Below are positions 1 to 11,600 of a stretch of 64,000 bases of DNA, piece after piece. The position numbers were made by a program, and so were the translations under genes. The stretch comes from Cristatella mucedo (taxonomy: Eukaryota; Bryozoa; Phylactolaemata; Cristatellidae). The notes below the pieces were generated by a model. The model saw only the letters and a list, made by a program, of their open reading frames with translations, was not told the DNA's origin and did no database searches. The stretch covers positions 5,434,001 to 5,498,000 of the forward strand of contig WPIO01000011.1 in NCBI GenBank assembly GCA_009760855.2. The letters run 5' to 3'. Every line of letters starts with the position of its first letter. Within the stretch, counting starts at the first letter, position 1.

Positions 1-504
1 TCTCTCTGAGCATTTTACAAAAGCCAGCAAGAACCAAATAAGCTGATCAATAGCTGTATAATGTTCGCTGCTATTGAATGTTTAAGCACGCAAAGGGCGA
101 TCCTCGTGGACAGAGCTAGTGTAGTGTCAAGCCGCTGGCTGGCTTGTTTCTCCTTAATCGCCACCAATCGGAGGCAGCAATATTGGGGTAATAATTTTCA
201 GGCTTTAAGTGTATGGGAGCTGAAATAAGTATAGCAAAGGACGGCCAATTTAGCAGCGTCATTTTAATATCGGCCTAAGTGGAAGATTCCCACCGCTGGC
301 AGTGGGCAATACAAAATTTCCCGCTGCTGAGCTCGAATTCATGATCTGGTCGTGATGCGAGAGTAGCTCATCCCTATGCCTACGTTATCTTACGTACCTT
401 ATCCCGTGGGCGAAGGTCTGGTCTCCAAAGGGTTTGAGGTTGATTAGACAACTAAGTGCCCACAATCAGAGGAGCAGGTTCTCAAAAGACAACCGAAGAG
501 CAAA
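1..504. other. Unassigned AT-rich DNA
   Basis: I see no coding exon, RNA gene or recognisable repeat up to the SINE that begins near 505. Confidence 0.4.
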
Positions 505-637
505 TAAAAATATATTTCATTTGTATAGCCCCCTAAGAGAACTTAATCTCTATTCAAGCACTTCACACGTGCCACGGGGCTCGAGCCCACGATCTCGGCC
601 GGTAAGTACTTCCGACACGTGGAAGCCGGAGCGAGAG
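505..637 (-). mobile_element. tRNA-derived SINE (family 2) with LINE-A-like tail
   Basis: Read on the minus strand, a degenerate tRNA-like head near 600-637 is followed by a B-box-like GTGGGCTCGAGCC (about 578-590). The tail contains GATTAAGTTCTCTTAGGGGGCTATACA and ends in an A/T-rich stretch at about 505. The same arrangement recurs at 45655-45782 and in part at 27795-27875. The tail resembles the LINE-A 3' end, as expected of a SINE that uses LINE-A reverse transcriptase. The A box is eroded here. Confidence 0.6.
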
Positions 638-1049
638 TGAGGACGGCCACAAGAATGAGAGAAAAGCGACGAGTCCTAAAAGTAAGTGCCTGGACTATTA
701 AAGTCGATGCCATGCTCGACAGAGAGCCAGTGCAGGTCGGATGCAGGTTGCTTCATTTCGGTGGCGACATTCACGACTGAAAATCTAAGCAGCTGCTGAG
801 TTTTCCACCGTCATTATCGTGCCTGACAATTAGCGCGGCATTGAGTCATGCACAGGAGAGATCGAGCAAAGCACATAAGAAAAAAATACGTTCATTACAG
901 CCCAAGAAAAGCTGAGCGGACAAGATGCGTCATTACTGAGACTTGAACTACGTTAAGTCAATTCAAGCGGTGACAGAAGCGAGTAGCTAGCTTCAGACTT
1001 CCGCTGTTTCTCGCACTAAATTGAGGTCACGAAACCTCAAGACCCTTGC
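638..1049. other. Unassigned spacer
   Basis: No coding exon or repeat could be recognised between the SINE and the LINE-A copy downstream. Confidence 0.35.
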
Positions 1050-3095
1050 CATAGATGCTGTCCGTGCGAGAATATCTGCCTCCCCTCTGCTGCTCAGTCA
1101 CCCCTTCCAACCTGTCATCATTTGTAGATTGCTCCAACACGACACTAGCTGACATGCTTGACGAGTTTGCAAATCTGACTAAGCACACTGTGCGCTCTCG
1201 CCCAGACGGCCTATGGTTTACCGCAGACATTAAACTAGCTAGGTCTACTAAGTGAAAGCTTGAAAAAGCATACAACAGATCAGGACTGACTGTCCATCAA
1301 CACGCATACGAGGACTAGTGTAGATCGTACCAATCAATTCTAGCAAAGGCCAAGTCAAGCGTCTATAAAAAATGGTTGAGTCACAGATGCACAATCCAAA
1401 AATGCTGATGTTGACGATCAACCATCTCCTCACCGCTCCCAGGTTAGCTCCTTACCTAATGATCCCTGTGATTATCTAGCTGATCACTTCTCTAGCTTCT
1501 TTGTCAACCAGATAGACAAGATCAGGAAGCCCATCCCTACGATTGCAGCATTCCCTCTGGAATGCTGTCCCTTAATTCCATGCAGCCACTCAATGTCTAC
1601 ATTCAAAGAGGTCACTAGTGACCTCGTCTTGAAGTTCATAACCTAATCAAATAAGACAACTAGCCGTTTGGACCCTATTCCCACTACCCTGCTTCTACGA
1701 TGTGTTGATCTGCTACTGCAATGCATAGCTAATATCATTAATATGTCATTAGCCTCAGGTCATGTCCCAGCACCTTTCAAAAAGTCTATACTCAGGCTAC
1801 TTCTCAAGAAAGCAACACTAGAAAAAGAGAACTTGAGCAAATTCCGCCCAGTCTCCATTCTAACTTCCTATAAAAGACACTGGAACTAGTCGTTGCAGAA
1901 CGCTGAACTCATTTATTGAAACTTCAAACTTTGCTAGTAAGTTCCAGTCTGGTTTTAGAGCTAACCATTCCACAGAGTCAGCATTGCTTCGGGTGTGCAA
2001 TTGCAATATGCAAATGTGCAAAACGACCAATTTAGGAAAGCTGACATGGGTAGAGTATCTGCTTGTTTGTCAGCCCTTCAACACGTGAATTCTCTCGACT
2101 CCCTTGCTGCATGTATTGATGACATCCGCTCACGGATGACAGCAAATTTTCCTAAACTGAATGATGATAAAATCAACTTAGTAGTTATGGGCAAACGAAG
2201 TATGATTCAGAAATTGGAAAGGCTAACGCTCGAAATCGGCTCTGCCAGCATATCTCCTGTTGTATGTGCACGTAATCTAGGTGTCATGCTCCAATGTGAC
2301 CTTTCATTCGACGACCACATCAGCTCCACAGACAGGAATACCACATCTAAGTTGGTCCATGTATTTATGGCATCTCGTCTTGACTTCTGCAACTCAATGC
2401 AACAACAACAACAACAACAATGCATGCTGGTCTATCGGCCCGTGCAATCAGGCGCTTACAGCTGGTGCAGAACTATGCAGCTGGGCTTGTCTGTCGTGAG
2501 TGCTGCAGTTCCCACATCTCACCACTTCTAGCAGACCTGCACTGGCTCCCATTCAAGCAGAGCATCGACTTCAAGGTTCTGTCACTCACTTTTAGGTCCC
2601 TTCATTATTTGGCTTCAGCCTACTTATCAGATATACTGCCCGACCAGGCTAAGCATCGTACCACCCGCTTTTCGGAGTCTAACTGTTTATCTATACCTCG
2701 TACAAACTTCAAATTCTTTGGAGACCGTGCATTTAGTTCGTATGCTCCCAAAGCCTGGAACTCACTCCCCACTTGCGTCAAGACATTCCCTGACTTGAAC
2801 ACATTAGAAAAAATTAAAAAACGCACATATTTATTACACGCACACATTTAGTGGGTCCCTGTGATTCGTTCTTTATGTGCTTACGTGTGCTGACACTGCA
2901 TGCTACCACCAACCACACTTGCAGGCTGACCCTGTGCATGTCACCCCTAACCATGTTATTCTCGTTGTTTATTGAGCATGCTACCGATAACCATCCGATC
3001 GTGTTTCCTTTGCAGAAATGTAAAGCGCTCAGAAAGCGATCGAGTTCTTTGAGGGCGCTATATCAAGTGTGTTGGTATTATTAATATTAAGTATT
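1050..3095 (+). mobile_element. LINE-A (L2/CR1-like) remnant with internal deletion
   Basis: Decayed non-LTR retrotransposon. In order it shows an endonuclease-RT linker (TTLADMLDEFANLTKH near 1145), RT fingers (DPIPTTLLLRCVDLLLQ near 1670, then KFRPVS), the KFQSGFRANHSTESALLRV block near 1940, the NLGVMLQCDLSFDDHIS block near 2275, and the C-terminal LQLVQNYAAGLVCRE and HWLPFKQSIDFK blocks. The 3' UTR ends in AAAGCGCTC...GGGCGCTATATCAAG followed by ATT-rich sequence. Most of the catalytic palm, including the YADD box, is deleted at about 1990-2050, and several frameshifts are present. A CAA run at 2400-2420 lies within it. It is not functional. Confidence 0.85.
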
Positions 3096-4249
3096 TGATG
3101 ATTACGTTATGTGTGGCCTTCAGCTCTGTGTGCCGCCGAGACTGGACAGGACGCCGAGTAGCGGGCAGGGCAGGGGGCGGTGAGTTCTAAGCCCATTCGA
3201 GGAGCAAGCTGACGCCGAGGTAGGCTGTGGAAGCGGGAGTGGGCTGGCTGACGCAAGCGAGTGAAGCAACCAAAAGGCGAGAGAACGAGGACCGTTACGT
3301 CGACCCTCCGACGCTTGCCAGGCAGGGACCCTTCGAAGCATAGAATGAGTGGTGTTATGTGAGAGAGCTAAGCCGCTGCCGACGTACCGGGATGTAGCCG
3401 CTTAGTTTCGCGATAGTTGCAGACGATTTAGGGCAATGGTCGGGACTCCTGAATAGAGGAAATTGCGCTCACACAGTTTGACCTCGAACAAGCTCGCGAA
3501 GTATTTATTTTGGCAGACACGATCTAGTCTAGCGCTCTTGTCTAAGCACACTCTCAAAAGTTGGCAATTCCCCCCCCCCCCGCTGAAAATAGGCCGCCGA
3601 CTTGGCAGCGGAGGCGATGCGCTCATCCGATGACGACGTGTTCTGGCACAGCAGGCCCAGATTACGGGCAGGCGGTGCTTTGTGAGTTTCGCTAGAGTAA
3701 CGTACCTGGAGGATGACAACTCTTGCAACTCTAGGGTGACACCAAGGTCGGCCGTAACTGTCACGGTCGGTCCTATCGTACCATGCATCAGGAAGTTCGG
3801 GTGAATGTCGTCAATGCAGACAGCTACGTGACAGGGAAGTGACACGAAGGTGGAGCAAGGCTTATTAATGTGAAAGGATAGGTACAGCTGAGTGCCGTCG
3901 GCTTAGAAGTGAAAGCTGAAATTGCGTTCGGTAGCCACATCGACCAGAGGGAGAGTTTAGATAGTGAAAGAAGGACCCTGAGTTCTTCCATACTTTAAGC
4001 ACTCCCAGATGACCGGCGGCCGTTTGCATCGACACACTGACACCTCTCATTGAGGTAGGACCGAAGACAATTTAGCACCGTGCCGACGACACTTACGCGT
4101 CATCGAGGTGTTACAAAAGGATCTGGTGGTCAAATGTATCAAATCCGGTTGAGAGATCTAGCAGAAATAGTAGAGAAGCCATACCCTTGTCGGCGCTGTT
4201 CGGATAGTCACTGTAAATTCGCACCAGAGAAGTTTTTGGCGAATGGTGG
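3096..4249. other. Unassigned DNA between LINE copies
   Basis: It holds a 12-nt C homopolymer near 3569-3581 and several open frames on the minus strand (3120-3341, 3402-3845). None of these has a recognisable domain or a conserved splice context. I make no gene call. Confidence 0.35.
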
Positions 4250-5480
4250 GGAGGCTAAAACTGCAGCAGCAGTTCAGCTAGGTAGGAAGGAGCCAAGCCG
4301 TGGCAGGCCTTGCGGGTCAGCACAAGAACTTTACACTGTATTCGTTTATCAACCGGAAGCAATCGAAGGACCTTAGACAAAAGAGACGCACCGTTAAACT
4401 CCAAGGATTTCTTAATTAGCCGGGCAGCCACATTCATTATCAGCTGTAGCGGTGGCCTGATGGCTTTTTTGCACCCCAGCCAAAATGGAATGTCAATAAT
4501 CTCACCTAGACAGAAACCCAAGGAGTGAGTTTAAGTTTTCGCGATCCACCGTGGGGGGCAGGCAGTCCCTGATCTTAATTAGGGATCGGCCGCGATGACT
4601 AGCTGCTGCGGGAGTCTTCTGGGTGAAACTTTCAACCTTGAGCCATAAGGTCAAAAACAAAATTTTGACCACATAGTGACGGTGGCACAGCAGGATTACC
4701 TATTAAAAGAGACAGGTCTTCTAGTCAAGCCGCAAGGCTGATGCGTCCAATAGAAGTTCGGTTTTATTGTCTTTAGTTTAAGGAAATTTGTCAACATTCG
4801 CGATTAAATGTCTGCAAGGAAAGCAAATAGTTTATCATTTTTTGCAGCTGATTCCGAGGTTTTAAAAGCCAAATGCTGCCGAGTATCGTCAGCATAGAAG
4901 TGATTGCCGATCCAATGGGTCCGAATCACTTTGCCCAGAGCTTCACTGTTAATGGAGAACAGCAGAGGACCGATAATGGACCCCTGTGGAGCTCTACAGG
5001 TGACTGGTCTGGCGGACGATATTTGACCGCCACACGACGCGGATTGAACACAATCAGAAAATTACGAAATGAACCGTGTCAGTCAGTGCCTTGTCTGCCA
5101 GACCGATCATTGTTCTCAATTATTCGAGTAGGATATCGTGCTCAACTGTGCCGTACGCAGCTGATAGATCTGGCAGGGACGGGGCAGTGACATTCCCCTC
5201 ATCATTACTGCATAAGATTTCGCTGGTTGTATGGAGGAGAGCAGTTTCAATGGAGCGGTGTCGCTTGAATCCCGAATGAAATCTTTCTGACCATTAATTT
5301 TCTTCAAGTGTCCTACGAGCTGCTTAGCGACAATCGAATCTCATAAATCGTTAACAAAAAGGAAAGGAGAAAAACTAGACGATGAATTTCTGCAGCCTTC
5401 CAGTCCAGTCCAGCCTTTTTAAGCATTGGCCAAACAATGGCTAATTTGAAAGACAATTAAACAACCCCTTTTTCCAGAGA
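4250..5480 (-). mobile_element. LINE-B (CR1/jockey-like) remnant, antisense
   Basis: On the minus strand the 4255-4521 part encodes the C-terminal RT-associated region (MNVAARLIKKSLEF, LRLLPVDKRIQCKVLVLTRKA), which matches the LINE-B copy at 38745-39556. The 4870-5330 part encodes diverged RT palm sequence: a GSIIGPLLF-like block and a YADD-like box near 4880. The two parts are in different frames with stops between them, so the copy is dead. Confidence 0.7.
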
Positions 5481-6488
5481 ATCGTTAAAATCATGCGCAT
5501 GGCTAGACTACATTTGTCTGATAGCGAAGACCACAAAGGGACTATTATGGAGTCTTTGGAAGGCGAGCTCTTTTTACTGTACTTTAGTAAGGCAGCCGCC
5601 TCGTATGCAGAAACCTCGGAAAATATCTTAGAAAATAATGTCCCAATGTCCCATGTTGCAACTCATCAATTGCTTTAGCTAGAAAGGGGCTTTACGGAAG
5701 CCCAAATATGTGCAATATTTTTCCAGGCTAAAATTTGTCGGCCGAGCCGTTAGTATCCGGTGAGTAAAACTTCTCGAGAATTGGGAAGCAAACTGTTCGC
5801 TGTCTTAACGTTTATTCTGAGTAAGACGTCGCAGCCGTGAACATTTTCGACAACGCCAGCGCCTGCATGCCGCGCCTTCCGGCGAGTGGGCGCCCCGGAG
5901 CCCTGCTATGACCGCGAGACCCTCACTAGTTCGGGCAGCGGCGAAACGCCGCACACAGTGTGCAAAGACCTTAAGCTATACGCAATACGCCAAATACTAT
6001 TATCACAGCGCTCGATATTCTACACGCAGCGATAAGATTAACACTTGAAAAAAAGCACAACACTAGCCTGCATATTACGGCTGATACGATAGGTGGCTTC
6101 CAGCCGACTCGCAAACAGGCTTACGGCAGCTCACGCTCAGCGTTAGGACTCACCGACCGGAAGACCGCTAGTCCACGAGAGAGCGACCGAGGTCAGGCCC
6201 GTGATTTATAAATACTGGCCAGGTCGTAAGTTATGCAATAATCGCGCTCGCGCATAGTCATACATCGCGCTGCTCACATGCCTCAGCGTCTATCGAGGCT
6301 ATTTCATAGAGCCGGCTATTTGATAACGGCCGTCGGTCGGCACGCCTCGCACAGCCGTCGCTCCTCACTGACTCTGAGGGCTGTGAAACGGCTAAATCAG
6401 CAAGATTATGACTGACCAATCATTATTCACGGCTCCTGAACTGTAGCGGCTAGAAACCCGAATGTGCGGCAGCCTATGGCCGAGGCCG
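5481..6488. other. Unassigned DNA
   Basis: No domain, RNA gene or repeat was recognised. The 5820-6420 portion is CpG-richer than its surroundings. Confidence 0.35.
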
Positions 6489-6760
6489 CGCAATAGGTAA
6501 TGTAATGTAATGTATCTCCGTCAGTAACTCCACAAAGTCATAAAGATCATGTGGGTGTTACGCAGGAGAGTTTTGTATAGCGCACTCACAGCCTAAGCGG
6601 CTTTCGGTACGCATTCGGTAGCCAACAGACTTCGTCTCACGCAACAAAGAGAAAGTGGGAAGCATAGCAGAGTTAGGAGAGCAGTTGAGGTAGTGAGTAG
6701 CATAGAAGTAGCAGTTCAGGACCGCTGAAAAAGATGTGCCATAGTCGGCAGTTGGAGAGT
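6489..6760 (-). mobile_element. LINE-B 3' end, antisense
   Basis: The minus-strand sequence matches the 3' ends at 29450-29745 and 39300-39556, including GTTACG...CACATGATCTTTATGACTTTGTGGAGTTACTGACGGAGATACA. It terminates in short ATTAC/TACAT repeats at about 6489-6512. Only the distal coding part and the 3' UTR remain. Confidence 0.75.
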
Positions 6761-6879
6761 AGATGTCGTTGCAAAAGAATTGTAGAGACTTGTGTCTCCG
6801 GAGTTGGCATTGGCATTTGTGCTGATTTGAGCTCCATGCCGCGGAGCCTTTGCAAAGACGACGAGCTACTGCTATTATT

Positions 6880-6930
6880 ATTATAATAATAATTATTATA
6901 ACGAGCCATTATTATTATTATTAGTTTTAG
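6880..6930. repeat. ATT/TAT simple repeats
   Basis: Two short ATT/TTA tracts separated by an ACGAGCC segment. They look like LINE-tail or simple-repeat material. Confidence 0.6.
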
Positions 6931-7089
6931 TATAGGCATAACAAGTATATATCCGTTACGTAAAAAATAATACATTCGTAAAGCACCATCCGACAACTTA
7001 ATCTCTTACTTGGCAATATCTTTTTACGGGCTTTACCTGTTCCGTCTTTCGCTACTGTCGGCATACCTGCGTCGCACCCGAGCGTTCGT

Positions 7090-8475
7090 TATGTTACCGC
7101 CGAGCTGAGCCGCGCGCCCACGTTTGTAACAGCCGGAACCTTGCGGCTCCCCCTACGTCGGATGGGACGTCATAACATATGCACGTATCTGTGAGGCTCG
7201 CTGTACGATTCGCCGCAACCCACGCTTTGAGGCGCTGGTAGTCGCACACCAGTGTCGGTCCGGCGGCGGACGTTGTAACCGTATTGTAAGAGTACGCACG
7301 CGAGCCAGCGCCGCGCGAGCTGATCGTTTTTTCGACGGCTTCTTGGCTCACGACGCGCGCGCCCCCTGCCCTGCCCCGCCCCGCCCCGCCGCCGTCATCT
7401 CGGAGTCGCGCGCGGCGGCGGCGGACGCCGCAGCCGCTCCGAGGCGCGGCCGTTGCGGCTAGCGACTTGCGACGGCTGCGCCTCACGTTTGCAGTCACCG
7501 CTACGCGACGGCTTCGAATGGGAATTCCCGACTGCGCGACACTCAGGGCTCGCGAGCTCGCATCGAAGCCTCGCTCTCGCACTGCGGCTTCGTACGCTGC
7601 ATAAGCTAGCGACAGCGGCGGCGGCGGCGGCGGCGCGGAGGGGCGGGTCAAGTAGCGGTCGCGTTGAGTTGATGCGCCCATGAAAGGAGTACGCCGAGCC
7701 GATCCGGTTTACACCGGTTCGCTTGTGAACATTGATCGCGAGCCGAGGCGGCGCAGCTCCGGGCGAGGCCTGTTTACCCGTTCCGGCTCAGCGAACGCTC
7801 GGCCGCCGCCGACGGACGCATCTGGCGCCCGCTGCCGCGAGCGAGCGCCCGCCGCGCTCGCAGGCACCGCAGGTTCAAGGTCGGTCGGTCGGGGCGCCGT
7901 CGGAGCTGGGCGCCCGCCGACGCCGCGACGAGGGAATCAGCCCTCGATCCATGCGATCGCTCACCTCCGAGGCAGCCGCCGCCGCAGAATCGGCGCCAGC
8001 GTAGGCAAGATGAACCAGGGCCGCGTTGGGCAGACGCACGGGCCGCGCGCTGCGACGAGAGGACGCAGGCGGGGCCGGCAGCGCTGAGGCGGCGGCGGCG
8101 ACGGCGGGCTTCCCATCATCTCGCCGGATATTCTTATGTAGATTCAGGCGCTGGGGTGGGCCAGGGGTAAAGCTAACCCCGTCGGCCTTCCGAGAGTGGG
8201 CGAAGTGTCGCAATGGGACGAATTTTTTCTGCTGGAGGCTTAGGGTTTGAGTCTGCGGGATGTTTAGGGCTTGACCGCTCGGTATACCCGCGGCTCGACG
8301 TTGGCGTTATGGGCCGCGCACCCGGATGGGTACGGCTATGACGGCCGCGGCGAGCGGGCATGAAGGCGCTCCCTCGCGGCGCCTTTGTTTACCGCCAGCG
8401 TGTCACGTACACACCCTCGAAAGCTAGCCAATCGACGTGCGCCGTAGTGGCTGACGCAACCGGCCGACGCCTACA
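7090..8475. other. CpG-rich block upstream of first PEPCK
   Basis: Very GC- and CpG-rich sequence with (CGG)n-type runs near 7610-7635 and 8090. Long open frames exist on both strands, for example 7094-7681 minus and 7680-8087 plus. They encode Arg/Ala/Pro-rich low-complexity peptides, as expected when stop codons are rare by composition. The block is best read as a CpG-island-like 5' flank of the gene starting at 8676. Confidence 0.5.
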
Positions 8476-8567
8476 ATATAACCAATCAGAATTCGGAGAC
8501 TTCGTGCCCTGCCCTAATATTGGCCAATAGGATGTAGCGGTCGCCCAGGCGCTGCGTGGCTATAAAA
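8428..8567 (+). promoter_or_regulatory. PEPCK copy 1 core promoter: CCAAT boxes and TATA box
   Basis: TATAAAA lies at 8561-8567. CCAAT motifs lie at 8428-8432, 8482-8486 and 8524-8528, and a TGACGCAA motif (CRE/C-EBP-like half site) at 8452-8459. Transcription starting about 30 bp after the TATA box (near 8590-8600) would make 8676 the first ATG in the message, which supports that start codon. The second gene has a similar arrangement. Confidence 0.65.
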
Positions 8568-8675
8568 TGCGCCGATTGCGTGATCCCGCATTCGTGTGGC
8601 TTCGCAAATTGTAGTGCTAGATCATAACCCAGTCTTGAATATTGGCGGCTTTCGCTACGACATTAGAGAGCGACG

Positions 8676-11600
8676 ATGTCCCCTAAAGATAAAGCGAGCA
8701 GGTGAGTCCGACCCGCGGGGCCGTAATCGCGCTTGGGCGCGATGCCCGCTGCCCGTGCGACTCTGCCTGCACCGCCGGCGGCCGCAGCCGCTAGCGGCTG
8801 CGGCCGCTAGCGGCTGCGGCCGGCGTATCTGGTCGGGGGTCCTGGGTATCGGGTCGCGGGTCGCGTGTGCCCTTCGCTATCGACGGCTCTAGCAGCGACG
8901 AGCACGTGTCCTGGAATGCATCGCGCGCTCGTCGCCCGCCGCCGAAGGTCCCTGGTCCAAGCCGAGGCGGAGGCGCCACCGCAGCAGCGCTTCAACGTCG
9001 TCAAGGGCCGCCTGGAGGCCCTGTCGCGGAAGGTGCGCGAGTTCGTCGAGGACAGGGCCATCCTGTGTCAGCCAGAGCGCATCTACGTGTGCGACGGGTC
9101 GGAAGCGGAGCGAAAGGAGATCGTCGATCAGCTGCAGACGGACGGCGTCCTTCGCCCGCTACCCAAGTACAAGAACTGGTGAGAGGCCGCCGCCGCCACT
9201 GCCGCCTGCGCTGATTCGCCGGCGAGATGCCGGCGAGATGTCGCCATTGAGTCGCCGAACGCGAGCGAGGCGCAGTTAAAACGGCGGCTATCCATCTCTC
9301 GCCGCAGCTGGTTGGCCATCACGGACCCGGCCGACGTGGCTCGCGTGGAGAGCAAGACGTTCATGGTGACGGAGGAGATGCAAGCGAGCACGCCCTTGCC
9401 CAAGCAGGGCATCAAGGGACAGCTCACCAACTGGATGTCGCCGCGAGACTTTGAGAACGCCTACAACGAACGCTTCCCCGGCTGCATGAAGGGTGAGCGA
9501 GACAGCGAGCCGGCCGGCGAGAGTCTCGCCGCCGCCGTGCCGCCGTGTCCGTCGACATTCCTATCTCCTTCATAATAGCAATAACAATAATGCACTTGTA
9601 TAACGCCCACGGAGAACTGAATCTCTCTAGGCACTTTACAGATGCTGCATACAAAGCATTACCAAATGTTTGGTGTACACATCCGCAACCAGCAGGCATA
9701 GCGTAAGCAGGTACATATACACAAAGAACGATTCGCAAAGACCCACTAATTGCTGCAAAAAACGCGTTTTATTAAGCTGCTTTTTAAATATGTCGGGGGA
9801 CGTTGGGACATATGTCGGTAGTGGGTTCCTGGCTTTGGAAGCATATGATCTAAAGGCACGGTCCCCAATGGTTTTGAGGTTCTTAAGAGGTATGGCTAAA
9901 CGATTCGAGTAAGAACAGTGGGTTGCACGATTCTTCGCCAGGTGGGAATGGGTAGGTAGGAGCCAGAGAAGGAATGGACCAAAGAGTAAGTGACAGACCC
10001 TTGACGTCGATGTGCTGCTTGATTAGGATCTAGTGCAGGTCTGCGAGAAGTGGTGCGGTGTGGCAATTGCGACGCTCACGATAGATGAGCTTAGATCCAG
10101 AGTGTTGCACCAACTTTAAGCGCGCGATTGCACAGGCCGGTTGACCGGAAAGCAGTGAGTTACAAGGATGTCACAAATGCATAGAGAAATTTAGATGTGG
10201 CATCCAATCCAAACAAGCCCGATTTTTAGCATTACCATGTTGCTGAAAGTAGGCAGACGGCTGTGGAACTGATAAGGTCGTCTAAAGAAAGGTCACTTTG
10301 GAACAGGACACCTAGATTCAGCAGGAGGCTGAGCCCGGGGCAGAGCCGATTTCGAGCATCGGGTTTTCCCATCTCTGAATTCCTTTTGGTTCGCCTCTAA
10401 CTATTAAATTGGTTTTGTCATTCAATTTTTTAAGAAATTTGTCTGCCATGAATGTACGGATGTCATCAATACATGCAGCTAGGGTGTGTAGAGACTCAGC
10501 TTGAGTACCTTGGCTTTGTTCTATCCCTCTATCTTTGTTATATCTATCGTAGCCCTCGACCGCGAAGAAGTAGTGTCATATGCATAGAAGTGAAAGCCTA
10601 GATTGTGCTCGGCGATCACATCGGAAAGAGGGAGAGTATAAACTGAAAAGAAGCGGACCGAACACAAAGCCCTGAGGTACCCTGTACTTAAGTGTTTCCT
10701 CGGATGATCTTAGTTCGTTCGCATCAGTACTCTGGAGTCCCACTGACATAGGACCTGAACCACTGCAGTGCAGTGCCAGTGATGCCCCTGCGAGATTTAA
10801 GGCAGTCAGGAAGGACTGTGCGGTCAATAGTATCAAATACTGCCGAAAGATCAAGCAGAACAAGTAGAGAGACTTTACCCAATTCTGCATCCACGACAAG
10901 GTCGTTATTCACCCGAAGCCAGTGGTTCTCAACCTGCGGGTTGTGACCCCTTTGGGGGTCGAACGACCCTTTCGCAGGGGTCACCTAAGACCAAATGGTT
11001 GATTAGCTCTTTACCCAGACTGGAACTTGTTAGGTTTGAGGTCTCAACATAAGAGTTCAGTAGGTCTACCACAACTCGTTGTAGCGTCTTCGTTGGGAAC
11101 GGGAGAGGGGAGACTGGACGGAAGCTGCTCAAGTCTTCTCGGTCCAGCGTTGCTTTCGTAACTAGTGGCCCAGTGGACTAGTCGCGTCGCTCGGCTTTGC
11201 AGGACGAACCATGTACGTCATACCGTTCAGCATGGGACCCGTCGGCTCGCCGCTGTCCAAAGTGGGCGTCGAGCTCAGCGACTCGGCCTACGTCGTAGCC
11301 AGTATGCGAATCATGACTCGCGTCGGCGCCGACGTGCTGGCCTGGCTCGGCGATGGCGACTTCGTGAAGGGCCTGCACAGCGTCGGCCAACCGCTGCCTG
11401 CAGCCAGTGAGTGGCGGACGGGCGCCTCCGCCGCCGGCGCCGCCTCGCGGGCCACCGCCGCACTAGAGGCGTGGCAGCGCCGCTGCACTGGGCCGACATC
11501 CTTGCAGAGCCTCCGGTCAACAATTGGCCGTGCAACCCGGAGCGCACCATGATTGCGCACGTGCCCGAGCGGAACGAGATCTGCTCATACGGCAGCGGCT

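Noticed and set aside
7094-8361. Several long overlapping open frames, including 195 codons on the minus strand
   Set aside because: The region is extremely GC-rich, so stops are rare. The peptides are low-complexity and overlap on both strands without a domain.
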